DNA of 64,000 nt from Hydractinia symbiolongicarpus (taxonomy: Eukaryota > Cnidaria > Hydrozoa > Anthoathecata > Hydractiniidae), in NCBI RefSeq assembly GCF_029227915.1, contig NC_079882.1, positions 7,006,001-7,070,000 on the forward strand. The letters are read 5' to 3'. A program made the translations under genes and the position numbers. This document shows, piece by piece, positions 34,901 through 61,701 of this stretch; position 1 is the stretch's first letter; every line of letters starts with the position of its first letter. The notes under the pieces were generated by a model. That model worked only from the letters and a program-made list of their open reading frames with translations, did not search any database and was not told the DNA's origin.

Positions 34901-37633
34901 TTTTCACTTTTTTTTAACTTACAATTATCAATTTGCGCGAATTTGACTGAAATTTCCTATATTCGCGAAATTTATGCAAGTTAGAAATAGTGAGCTTAAG
35001 GTATTGTTTGTAACTAACTTTATGAGAACTTTCAATGTGTTTTATGGCTGTTCGTAGGTTAGATGTCTACCATTACCAAACGCTATTCGTGATGCTATTG
35101 GTCAGGCATTTCAAAGTGCAAAATCGCAAGTAGGTACTTCTGTTTCGTTGAATTACTTATTCTGCATTGTGAGTATGTTAAATTTTCGTGGATTCGCGAA
35201 AACATCTTCTTGTGCCATATACCAAAATCAGCCTTTAGCAAAAATTATTTATTGCAAGGATACCTGTAAAATTGTCAAATGTGCAGAAATTTTATATTCT
35301 CCGCATAAAACCCCTTAGATATGATAGGACTGGGAATATATCATAGATAACTCGAAAGTATGTAAAAATTATTCCTCTTAATCATCCCCATGAATATTTA
35401 CACAATTATATTTTTCGTTTCTTTAATATTTTTCTAACATTGGTACCTCTGTTGTCTTTTATTAGTTATTTTTCTTTTTTTCTCCTCAAAAATTAATTTC
35501 CCCAAATATTCCTTCCTTTAAGGTATCTTCTTTATCGTATTTAACTCTTATAGGAACTAGTGTTTGCTATTTTGGTAGTAAAAAACCAGCTAGTAACAAT
35601 GGTGCGACCAAAAAAGTTCAGTCTGCACCCATCGGGTAAGAATTTTTGTTTTTCAAATCTTGCAATATCCATTTTGTGAATAACATTTTTTTGTGAATCA
35701 ATCGAATTATTTCGTTATAGATTTACACCTTATATTTAACCTTGTCAGTGCGTCTACAGCTTTTCATACAGCAGAGTCTTGGACACCGATATGTTTACCT
35801 CGTTTTGATAACAGCGGTTATTTGTACGCACACGTGTCTTACCTAGACGACAACTGTCCTGCTTGTCTTCTCCTTCTTTCTACAGATAGAAATGCGTTCT
35901 TTACGTTATCCGAATGCAAAGCGAAAATATTGGAAGTAAGCCTTATTTAGCTGTATTTTATTTTTATCTGCTAAATAAGTAAAACTGTATTGAATATCAT
36001 TATTTGTTTTCGTTTCCAGAAGATGGAGAGGCATAAATGTTTAGAGCATTTAACAAGAGCTGCGGAGAAGGGAGATTACAGAATAGGTACTGGGTTGATT
36101 TGTCTTGATGATGTACAGAGAATTTTTTTCTTCTTCCTTTAGTTATTATTTTATTTATCTTACTAGAGGAAGTTGGAATTTCCGAGTTGTGGCATTTTAT
36201 ATACAAATCTCGAAGTACGGCACAATTTACATCACCGAAAATTTCTCATCCATATATTACACCTGAAGAACAGGAAAGGTTAGAACCTAATCATAATTTT
36301 GTAAAGTTCTAACCAAAACAAAACGATTCAGTCTTGAAGATAGCCGTTGTAACAAATTTATAGAATTGCGCATCGCTCATGGTTATGAAAAGGATGCCGA
36401 AACCACAATGTGATAAGAAGTCAGAATGCGCATTTTAATAGAGCTCAAACTCTTTCTCTTTTTCTACCTCCACGATAGGATGAAATTACCGAATTAGTGT
36501 GTAAAATTTTTCAGGATTGGCTAAAGTTTATAATGCAATAGAAAGGATTTTTTAATTATTTTTTAAAACAATTTTTAGAATTAACATTCGGTGTAAGCAA
36601 TAGGATGGTAAAACAAACTTTAGTTATTATGAAAGACCTTTATCACGGATTTTTTTTTTTTTTTTTTGAATATTTGTTATTGCTAAAACGTTGTTATTAA
36701 GCATAAATATGGTAACTAAATATTACCATTTACGCACAATATTTAAAACACAATATTAAAAAATATTTAAAACTGAATGGTCAAACATAAGCCCTTCTAT
36801 TGGAGTATTTTCATTCGCAGACTAATATAATGGGAAGAGAGTTAAATGGAATGAAGTTTTTTTGAAATAAAATAACGTTTCAGTGCTTTTTTTGCGCTTA
36901 ATTAACTTTTCTTTGTTGTATCCACTAAATGTAATTCAGAGTTTTAAAATTGTCTCATCTGTGAAATTTAAATAAAATGTTTCCTTCTGTTCAGATTATA
37001 TGGTCTTTATCTTCACTTGCATCACCGAATACACTCCAGTTCCAGACCACTTAAAATTCTATGCTACTCAACGAAACGAGAAATGATATTGGGTTGGGTG
37101 ACGTCAGGTTTCGAGTTATACGCATCTTTCAGTCCTCTCACAAGCAAAGCCGCGGCTATAAATGCAGTGAATCGATTACTTAGGTGGATAAAGGTATAAA
37201 TCTATAGATGAAGAATTAAATGGTGGAAGTATTTAAAAAACTGTTTTCTTAAGAAATGTTAACAATTAAGGATGTGATTTTAATTGTGTTGTCATTTTGG
37301 TGCCTAATATAAAGGAGGAGGGGCGGGGGGGGGGACAGGGTAAAAAGATATCAGTCATAGGTCTGAAAAAAAATGTTTTGTACTTTCGATTCGATTTCAA
37401 AATACTTTAAAATCGACCAAAGGAAGTTACTTGCAGCGATGATTTCTTTTTCTGTTATCTTGAGGATGGCTGGTTAGGTTGGAATAAAACTGCTTCGAGT
37501 GGGACGGGGTGAAATTTTTTTTAGCAAGCGTCTTGTGTATTAGGCAACAAAGTGTAGTGAAATAATAAACTTCTATTTTTTATTTTAGAAAGAAGAAGAT
37601 GTGTTGTTCATCATCAATTCATATACGTTCTAA
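31957..37633 (+). CDS. MON1: vacuolar fusion protein MON1 homologue, 16 exons
   Basis: MON1 with CCZ1 forms the exchange factor that activates Rab7 on maturing endosomes. Exons: 31957-32033, 32309-32424, 32500-32610, 32830-32889 (or 32893), 33100 (or 33092)-33199, 33595-33681, 33760-33853, 34091-34205, 34452-34519, 35058-35129, 35554-35635, 35721-35935, 36020-36086, 36167-36278, 36995-37193, 37589-37633; 539 or 543 residues, near the 550 known for animal MON1. The acidic N-terminal third is unconserved. The core reads [23 protein letters not shown], then [60 protein letters not shown] and ends LFIINSYTF, all positions where animal MON1 is conserved (longin-type folds). One intron (after exon 4) has an unusual donor: either GC-AG or a weak GT; both keep frame. 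AATAAA lies 92 bases after the stop. Confidence 0.95.
37310..37342 (+). repeat. G-rich tract in last MON1 intron
   Basis: GGAGGAGGGG, then a run of G broken once, then GGG: four or more G runs in about 30 bases, able to form a quadruplex in the transcript. Confidence 0.6.
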
Positions 37634-37724
37634 ACACAAAAGCCTTATGTGTGAGAACAGGACAACATTCGTACGCAACAGGGCGCACATGTCGTTCTTG
37701 CTCGGACTGTATTTGATCATAATT

Positions 37725-37730
37725 AATAAA
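37725..37730 (+). terminator. poly(A) signal, MON1
   Basis: AATAAA 92 bases downstream of the MON1 stop codon. Confidence 0.5.
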
Positions 37731-38702
37731 AAAGGGTTCACACACAGCCTCCTTGAAACTTAACAAATTTAACTTATAAATTCTCCTGAATTTTACGGAA
37801 AAATCTTGGGATACTATTTTTACAATAAATTGTTAGACTTTTTTTTTGGATCATGACATCACATTTACTTCTCTTGACTACATTTATCCTGATTACCAAG
37901 TTTTCATTTTTCCAATTTCTACCTCTACAAGGATTTTTTTGAAGCATTAGTCAAATGTTAACTTAAAAGGAGAAACTTTGACAAATTAACCGATTGTGTG
38001 CAAAGTTTATTTACGAAAAAAAATTGAAGCAGTTTCCCCTGCAATCTCTATTTTCATCTCCCGAAAAATAATTCCTTAAAAGGGTTACGTTTTATGTTGT
38101 AAAACTCACTAATAAAATTTCGCGTGTTAATTTTCCAAAAATTAAAACATCAAAATGAGACAGAACATAATTTTTTATGTAAGCTGTAGAATTAACTTGC
38201 AACAAAATCACGTTAAAATGTCTTGCTTTTCAGAGAAAAAAATTGCGACATAAATCTTTGCTATATTCGTGGGGTTTGCATTATTCGCGAAAATCTCGCA
38301 AAATATTTGGTGTTACCGTCGTGGCAAAATTAGTCTGCGCAACATTCTTTACTTCGCGAAAATTTACCTCGCACCATTTCTTTCGATTAAAAGCTTATTA
38401 AAGTAAGCTGAAAGTGTGAATTCAGGCGTATTCATTTTTGCGCGAAACTTCTCACGCGAATTTTTTAGTTTTTGTACTCATTCCGTGCATAAACTTTCGG
38501 GTGCAGAGAGAAAGAAGTTTAGGAATTGTTCAAATGTGAAACACCTTAACGCAAAATAACTTTTAGATGGTTTTATGCCTAGTGCTGCCTAAAACGTCAC
38601 TGGGACTAAAACGACGGCCATCAACAAGCATTATACTAACCCTTGCTGGCGGTAGAGATTGTAGTAAAGTGCACAAGCAGACACAAAAACCATAAGGTTG
38701 TT
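37731..38702. other. intergenic between convergent MON1 and RACK1
   Basis: AT-rich; TTCGCGAA-type words cluster at about 38270-38470. No gene seen. Confidence 0.45.
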
Positions 38703-38823
38703 TACAACCTCGTTTCCAGCGCGAATCTGTATCCCGTGGTCACATCACAAAGGTAAACCTTAGTCAATGTTCGTCTCATCGTCTGTTAGAAAAATACAAG
38801 ATGCCCTGGGGACGAGGTTGGGC
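38703..38823. repeat. CAACCTCG-ended MITE-like repeat
   Basis: Starts ACAACCTCGTTTCCAG and ends CCCTGGGGACGAGGTTG, an inverted pair about 120 bp apart. Same family as 53182-53291 and 63443-63537; single-end fragments occur near 50010 and 58668. Confidence 0.65.
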
Positions 38824-39123
38824 TGTTTATAGAAAACCTAGGATCTTCCTTCCAGATCTGACAGCTTAATTTACTTTTGTTCATAAACAACACTTGCGTT
38901 TTTTGAACACCTAGAATTTTAAAGTAACTGCGTTCCATTTTTATATTCGATAGAAAAATAACGCGATTTTAGAACGATAATGAAACATGCTTTTTATCAA
39001 CATGCCAAAACGCTGATCACCGAACTGAAGGTCAGCTTAATTCAACGGTGCTCTTATATGGTTTTGGTGAGAAAAAAACGAAAACATGTTGATCCCATGC
39101 AGCATTTATTTTGTTTCAAAGAA
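38824..39123. other. 3' flank of RACK1
   Basis: Holds the minus-strand AATAAA at 39105-39110, 14 bases after the RACK1 stop. Otherwise nothing recognised. Confidence 0.45.
39105..39110 (-). terminator. poly(A) signal, RACK1
   Basis: Minus-strand AATAAA 14 bases past the stop codon, implying a very short 3' UTR. Confidence 0.5.
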
Positions 39124-42958
<3,835 letters not shown>

Positions 42959-43463
42959 ATCGAGTCTTGATTGCAGGGATCCTTACGGATTTTGTTTAGT
43001 AGCGAATTTGTCGCCTCCTTGTAGCTTGCTACAAGAAATGGAAAGAAATATATCATGACAGCCGACCGCTAGTAAGCGAGGCGTACAAAGCTGACATATT
43101 GAGCAAATTCAAAATGGTAGTCGAGTTGCGAAATTAAAACAGCAATCTGCATGTAAGTGTGTGTTTTTTTGGAAATTTAATCTGTCACTAATAGATCTTT
43201 TTTTTGTGTACCTATTGTAGGTATTTTCTGTATTTGGATCTTCTTGTCGAATCCAAGCTGTGTCATTGGAAAGAAAGGTGAGCTGGCCAGGTGATCTAGC
43301 AAGCTAGCTAGCTAAATGATTACGAATAACAGAATATTTTTATGGTAATTTAACTCAGAATGGTAATTTATACAAAATTAACACTTTCAACTAGATGTTG
43401 GAAAAAATTACTGTGGCAATTTTTAATCTTAGTCAACCGAATTCTTGCATTTTGAGCATAAGG
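42959..43463. other. RACK1 upstream region
   Basis: Likely RACK1 promoter and 5' UTR. A GCTAGCTAGCTAG tract lies at about 43301-43313. No TATA box recognised. Confidence 0.4.
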
Positions 43464-43805
43464 TGTGGCGCCGTAGATTAGTGGTTATAGCTCTCGTACT
43501 CTGTGCGGGAGACCGGGGTTCGATTCCTCTTGACGGCGATTTAACATGGGCAGGGGAATGTTATCATAGCCCCGGGTTAACCCAAGCCATGTGAGGGAAA
43601 TTGGGAAGATGGCACACTGTGTGAGCCGTTGGATGTTGCAGGGAGTTGTCTAGTAGAGTGCAGGCTCTAATTGGGTCTGCGTAGCTCAAAATGAGCTTTA
43701 AATACTCTAGGACTCTCCATCTAAGCCATGGCCCCTCCTGGAAATAATAGACAGGGTATATCCCTCGATATTTGTGAGGCTAGCCATGTAAAATATGCAC
43801 ATCTA
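43464..43805 (+). mobile_element. tRNA-derived SINE
   Basis: The first 75 bases look like a decayed tRNA: CGCCGT / ACGGCG acceptor arms, an A-box-like TAGATTAGTGG (43474-43484) and a perfect B box GGTTCGATTCC (about 43518-43528). A unique body follows, ending near a tail with GGGTATATCCCTCGATATTT and TGTAAAATATGCACATCTAT. Part of the body (about 43606-43705) recurs at 55032-55140. These are the marks of a pol III-transcribed SINE rather than a working tRNA gene. Confidence 0.8.
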
Positions 43806-43825
43806 TTTATCTAAGGTCCAACGAG

Positions 43826-44292
43826 GAGGGTGCCGATAAGCTGCATACGCCGTAAAGAGTGAGGGCGTTTTCGGGCGAGTTCGGCTTTTTGAAGAAAATT
43901 CAAGTATTCGCCTGAAAAAACCTGCATAGGCCCGAACAATGCCCCCCCCCCAAAAAAAAAAAACAGACACTAATATAATTAAAAAAAAACTATAAAAATT
44001 AAAATAAACTTACTATGTGGTAGCGAAGTTCTTAAAAGAACTGTTTTTGATGGTTTTTGATAAAGTTTACTTTATAAATAACTTCTATATAAACTTTATT
44101 AACTCCTTTCTCTACAAGCGCCTTCTTCCCAACTATCGTCCGCATGGTTTGTTACAAGGAATTGCATTTCAGGAATGTTCCGGGCAAGTTCGGGGAAAGT
44201 GCGGGCGGTTTCAGGGGACAACCAATTTTATTTGAAAAGTCGCCCGAATTCGCCCGTATATATGTGGGCGTTTGTGGCTTATCGGCACCCTC
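43826..44292. mobile_element. MITE next to the SINE (467 bp)
   Basis: Inverted ends GAGGGTGCCGATAAGC at 43826-43841 and the same read inverted at 44277-44292; inside each end, further inverted words GGGCGA / TCGCCC. GC content is higher than around it. A C run and A run lie at about 43942-43963. No target duplication was found. Confidence 0.65.
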
Positions 44293-45341
44293 TTAAGATC
44301 CGGAACAAATTTTCTGCTTGCGTTATAGTCCTCCTGAACCTATTTGTCTTCAAATGGTTGTTGATGTCACAAGCCCTCCCACAAAGCATTTTTTTTGCAT
44401 TTAGGACACAAGATGGCGGCCAGTACCAAGCTTCTTCACTAGCTAATATTTTGCAACTTTAACAACAAATATCTTGCAAAGAAATCAAAACAAGTATAAA
44501 AGTACATTACTTTGAGTTGATTTTTTTAAGTGGGAAGTAAGCTTGAGATTTGTAAAATATTTGTAAAATTTATTTAACTATGAGCATAAAAAAAATATGG
44601 AAAAAAGAGGGCTAAAAATATGATTAGTTAGCGTCACCCAACCCACTCACTCAGCGAAATTTAAGTTAGGAAGTCAACAAATTTGGGGAAGCATAAACCA
44701 AACAAGCGGTAAAACTTGTGCCTTTCTCTTCTTCTGCATGCAGAACCAACAGAATATATTTATTATATATATACTTATTTCGCATTGATATCTTCACAGA
44801 TAACAGAGAAAAGTGGATTGATTGTTTCTTGTTTTTTAAGTAAAAGTCCACTTTGATCACAAAGAACAATATACATCCAAGCGGCACAAGATCAAAATGG
44901 CAGCAATTCAAGCAAATCAGTAGCCAAGCTGGATGTTATAAGAAAGAAACACAGCCCACTTTCTTTATGAATTATTTAAAGAAAAGCCAACCACTTCCTC
45001 TTACAATTAGTTTACCAAGAGTTTTCATAAAACTTTTGTAAAATTTGTCACTCCCGGTTTGTCAAAATTTGCACTTCAGCAAGCTTAAATAAAAGGAATA
45101 AAATGCTGTTGTCACACACAATGTATGTCTGCTGATGCATTATTTTCTCTGTTGGATCTTAAAGTTCTTTTATGTTTAAATGTCATTTGTATAGTAAATA
45201 GCACAGTCAAAAATGTTGGTGATTTCCCTACTGTCTATAAAAATCATGAAGGAAGATTCGTACTCTCCTATTTTTACTTAATAAATATGATTTATTCTCC
45301 CATGATTTATATTTTAGATAACTTAATAAATAATTAACTTG
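44293..45341. other. upstream region of FBXW9-like gene
   Basis: AT-rich, no gene recognised; probably includes the promoter and 5' UTR of the next gene. Confidence 0.4.
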
Positions 45342-47122
45342 ATGGCAGACCCAAACACATTGAAGACATCTTTGTTAGACCTACCTCCTGAAATACTGCT
45401 GCAAATATTTAGTTTAATTGATATCAGAAGTGTGTATAAAAATGTCATTATTACATGTAAACACTTCCATGAATTACTGACAGCAGATGGGATATGGAAG
45501 ATTCTGTTTGCTCTTAAATGGAATGAACATAATATTGCAGATGATTTAGACTATGTATGGGACTGGAGAGAGGTGTGTTTTAGCTATGAGGATATAGACC
45601 AACACTGGAAATGTGCAAATGAACAGACGTTGAAGACTGCAAAGCTTGCCGGTCATTATGCTGTTGTGGATGCAGTTCATATCATGAAGTCTGGCACTAT
45701 TTGCATATCTGGTGTGTGCTTACCACTTCTTACAATTTCTTTTTTTCACTATTTTTTTTTAATTTTGAAATTGACTTTAAAATGGCTATAGAAATGCCAG
45801 GGAAATTAACAACAGAAGCACAATTTTTTGTCTTATTTTTTAGTCTCTGTTATTATTATTTTTTTGAATTTGCAGAATTCCTTAAAAGTTGTAAAAATTT
45901 AAGCCACTGTAAAATTTAAAGTCAATCACTTTTTTGCAATTTTCTGGATAGTAAACATTTAACCTAGCTTACCATAATTTGTATCTTTAATAATGGTACT
46001 ATTTAAAGTTGTATGTAATGATGAATAGACATATAAAAAACAGACAAAACAAGAAAAAGACAGAAAAAGACATAAAAAAAGATAAGATAAGTTATACCCT
46101 GTCCATCTTTCTTTTATTATTCTTTTGTTTTTTCGTCGTTTAGGGTCACGTGATAGAACAGCCTTGGTTTGGAATTTATCAAATTTCTTAGATTCTACTA
46201 GTGAAGAGAGTTATATTCCATCAGTGTCAGTTCTTAATGGCCACAAGGTATTTACGATGTTATGTAAAAAAATAAGTTAAAAAGAATAAAAAGGAAGGAA
46301 AACAGTTTGATTTCGGAATAATATTTTTAAAACATATGCTTATTTGTGAAATTGACTACAGATTATTAATGGGACCTTGTAATTGCTTGTTTTTAGGGCT
46401 GGGTGTGGTCAATTGACAGTGCAGAAAGTCAAGACAACATAGTGGTCACAACATCCTGGGATAAGACGCTTAAAGTGTGGGACTTATCAGCTGATAATTT
46501 ACTTGTAGATACATTTGAGTACCATCCAGCAGCTATATTAGGTTTGCGTTGCCATGACAACGTATATACAACTTGTTGTTATGACAAGACAATACGAACA
46601 TTCGATCCACGATCGAGAGATATCGTTGTTAAATCGTGTCATCATAAGCGGCCTGTCCTTTGTGTCGAAGTTACGGACAAATATATATTATCCGGTAGTG
46701 AAGATAAGACTATCGGCATTTACGATGTCCGCGCGGGAAAGTTGTTAGCCTCGTTACGTGTAGACTCGCCAGTTTTATGTATGAACATCGCACGTGAGCA
46801 AGGATTCAATTATTTACGCGTCGGCGGTAAAAATGGCGGATTTTATATATTTGATATGTCGAACGATCATTTTACCTTACTGAACTCAACTCAACTTTGG
46901 TCGAATTATAAAGTGACTCAGTTATGTAATTACAGTGGCAGCGTGGCTGCGTGCTCTCAAAATGGAACTGTGCGCTTCTACACGCCGAGTAGAAACTGTA
47001 CTTTACTTCAAACGTTCGGCTTTCATACTGGAGACGTGTGTAGTGCGCATTCTCGAAGGAATTTACTTGCAACTGGTAGTAGTGATAGCACGGTTCGGCT
47101 TTGGAATGTAATTACACCTTAA
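45342..47122 (+). CDS. FBXW9: F-box/WD40 protein, FBXW9-like, 3 exons
   Basis: Exons 45342-45711, 46144-46247 and 46397-47122 give 399 residues. An F-box lies at about residues 11-54 (LLDLPPEILLQIFSLIDIRSV...CKHFHELL...IWK), which would bind SKP1. WD40 repeats follow: GSRDRTALVWNL, TTSWDKTLKVWDL, CCYDKTIRTFDPR, SGSEDKTIGIYDVR, a degenerate GGKNGGFYIFDM, a sixth near SQNGTVRFY, and a last ATGSSDSTVRLWNV. The propeller would bind the substrate of an SCF ubiquitin ligase. Order and content match animal FBXW9 (human about 458 residues, with a longer N-terminus); its substrates are not established. Other FBXW proteins are less similar in the parts I can recall. The gene is divergent from RACK1 with 2.4 kb between starts. 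Confidence 0.85.
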
Positions 47123-48406
47123 TTGTATTCTTTTCTGTGCGTTTTTAAACTTATAGATTTTTTGTTGGCAACAAAAACTTTATTGTAGCGCTGCTATGGG
47201 CAATACTTTAGTTTATGATAAATTTATTTATAGCCTGAAGCTACGTATAAATATAATTTTTATACTGTGGTTTATATATGTAAGATTTTTAAAAATTATT
47301 TAACATCTAGATACGCCTACTTTAAGAAGTTTTCTTTTTTATGGTATGATGTTACAGTAAAGGTTTTAGACTTCTTAAAACGGGTTTCTGACCAAGTTGA
47401 ATGTAATTGATATAATGAAAAAAAACTGTAGCAGTTAACTATGTAGTGAAGCAACTCCATTTCTCATTTTTAGCGTTACTTGGTAAGGCCGAAGTTTTGA
47501 TTCAAGCCTCAAATTTGCCAAGCGTAAGGTTTCAAATTATCTCTAGCGTTTATGTTTACCGTTCATATTTTTGTAATTTATTTTAATTATATAACATAAA
47601 AAAGAACTTTATTTTCTCGAAAAACTATTTTGTAAGTTGTTTGATATTTCATTTAGTCTTTCCAAATTTTCAGGATAGCAAGTTGTATCTCAGCCCGAAT
47701 AGGCTGCCTAAAAAAGCCTTATTAAAGGTCTTCTACATTCACTAGTACACCCCAACCCCCAGTATATTTTACGTTAAATACACATTTACGATAATTTGGG
47801 AAAACTAACACTCCATCGCAGCTTATTTTGCGATGGGAGGAGGTAATCATCACACTTTTATAAGAGTTAATTAAGGAGAAAACACGTTTTTTCGTGAATC
47901 GTATGTGTTTGAATCCCAATTTAATTCTACTTGAGTGGCATCACAACCTTTCTAAATTAAAATGTGTATAATTATATCTAATTTTTTAACAGTCAAAACA
48001 TAAATATGGTATACGAAACAAACAAAAAACACGCGAACTTCTAAAAAAATTCACAAATTTAAATTAAAATGTCTTTACCCATAACGATACAAGGAGCCCA
48101 CCCACTGAAAAAGGATACAAAATATTTAAAATACTGCGAATAATCCATTTTTTTCATTTTGGACTATATATATATAAGATTTAAAATTACAAATACAAAA
48201 ATATATTCAATTACTACGTTCGTTTTGTATGTACAAATATTGTGTTGACACAGTTTACAGCTGATGCAACCGTGCATTTGTACGATGATTTATCAAAACT
48301 AAAGTTCTACAACCTGTATCAATAAAAGCCACCGTCATTACACTTGGTGGTTGAAGTGAAAATAAGTCTAAAATTTAAATCGAACATTTTATGCGTTAAA
48401 GAAAGT
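47123..48406. other. intergenic region
   Basis: AT-rich. Holds the second copy of the 24499-type repeat at 47795-47885. Nothing else recognised. Confidence 0.45.
47795..47885 (+). repeat. dispersed repeat, copy 2
   Basis: Match to 24499-24590 along its whole length, same strand, with about a dozen differences. Confidence 0.65.
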
Positions 48407-60846
<12,440 letters not shown>

Positions 60847-61701
60847 TTTGTTTATCCGTAAAGATGTATAACCATATGTTGGTCTTTTATTATAACTTGG
60901 TTACCCTTAGTTACTTCTGTTCTGCTTTTCTACTTTTAAGACTTAACTAATGTTGGATAGTACACTTTTTCTCAGAACACTGCAACGTGTGAACTTTTTA
61001 TCTATTGAAGAAGTTCTTACCAAGGGGGTCTGAAATGAAGCAACTATTTATTAGTGATAGACTTCAACATTGGGGAAAAATGCTAAAATCTTTTTAACCG
61101 TTTTTTAACCTGGTCTTTATTTAATAAATAACCATATATCTTAGTTTGTACAGCTAGGAAGGTCACCCTACTTACATCAGTTGTATTAGGGAAAAAAAGA
61201 TCAGATGATTCAGAGTCTCTTTTACGGTCTACGTTGACCGTAAATTAAAGCCCCTTATCTCGATTAGGAATAAGTATTTAAATTTTGTCTTAATAAGAAG
61301 CTCTTGGTCGGCAAAATTTACGTAACAGTTACCATGTTGGTTTAAATACATCGCGACATCTAGTTCCATTACTTCGGTTGGTCTGGTATTGGAAAACTTG
61401 GAAAAAATTAAGAGCATAGACCTCTCTTCGTTTTCTGGGCTAAGACAAAGCGTCTAAATCCAACGCTTTTTGAGCAAGAATTTCTACATATCGTTGCACC
61501 GAAAGAAAAGATAATTTTATAGCAAGTTGTTGATATTTTCATTTACTGCAAACCAAGATACTACTGTGAATGTTTAACAAGTAGTTCAGGGGTGAAATAT
61601 TCCGTGAATAAACGTTTTGACGCATGCGCATTTGCTTGTCGCGGCTCACTGATTTTAAGACTGATATGAGTAAATCATTTTGAGAATAATAAATAGAAAA
61701 C
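60847..61701. other. intergenic between mosaic gene and transporter
   Basis: No gene or repeat recognised. Includes the 5' flank of the transporter. A GGTCTACGTTGACCGTAAAT near-palindrome lies at about 61226-61246. Confidence 0.4.

Noticed and set aside
43464-43540. Functional tRNA gene
   Set aside because: A and B boxes are present but the arms pair poorly, the anticodon loop lacks the required U33, and a SINE body follows that recurs at 55032.
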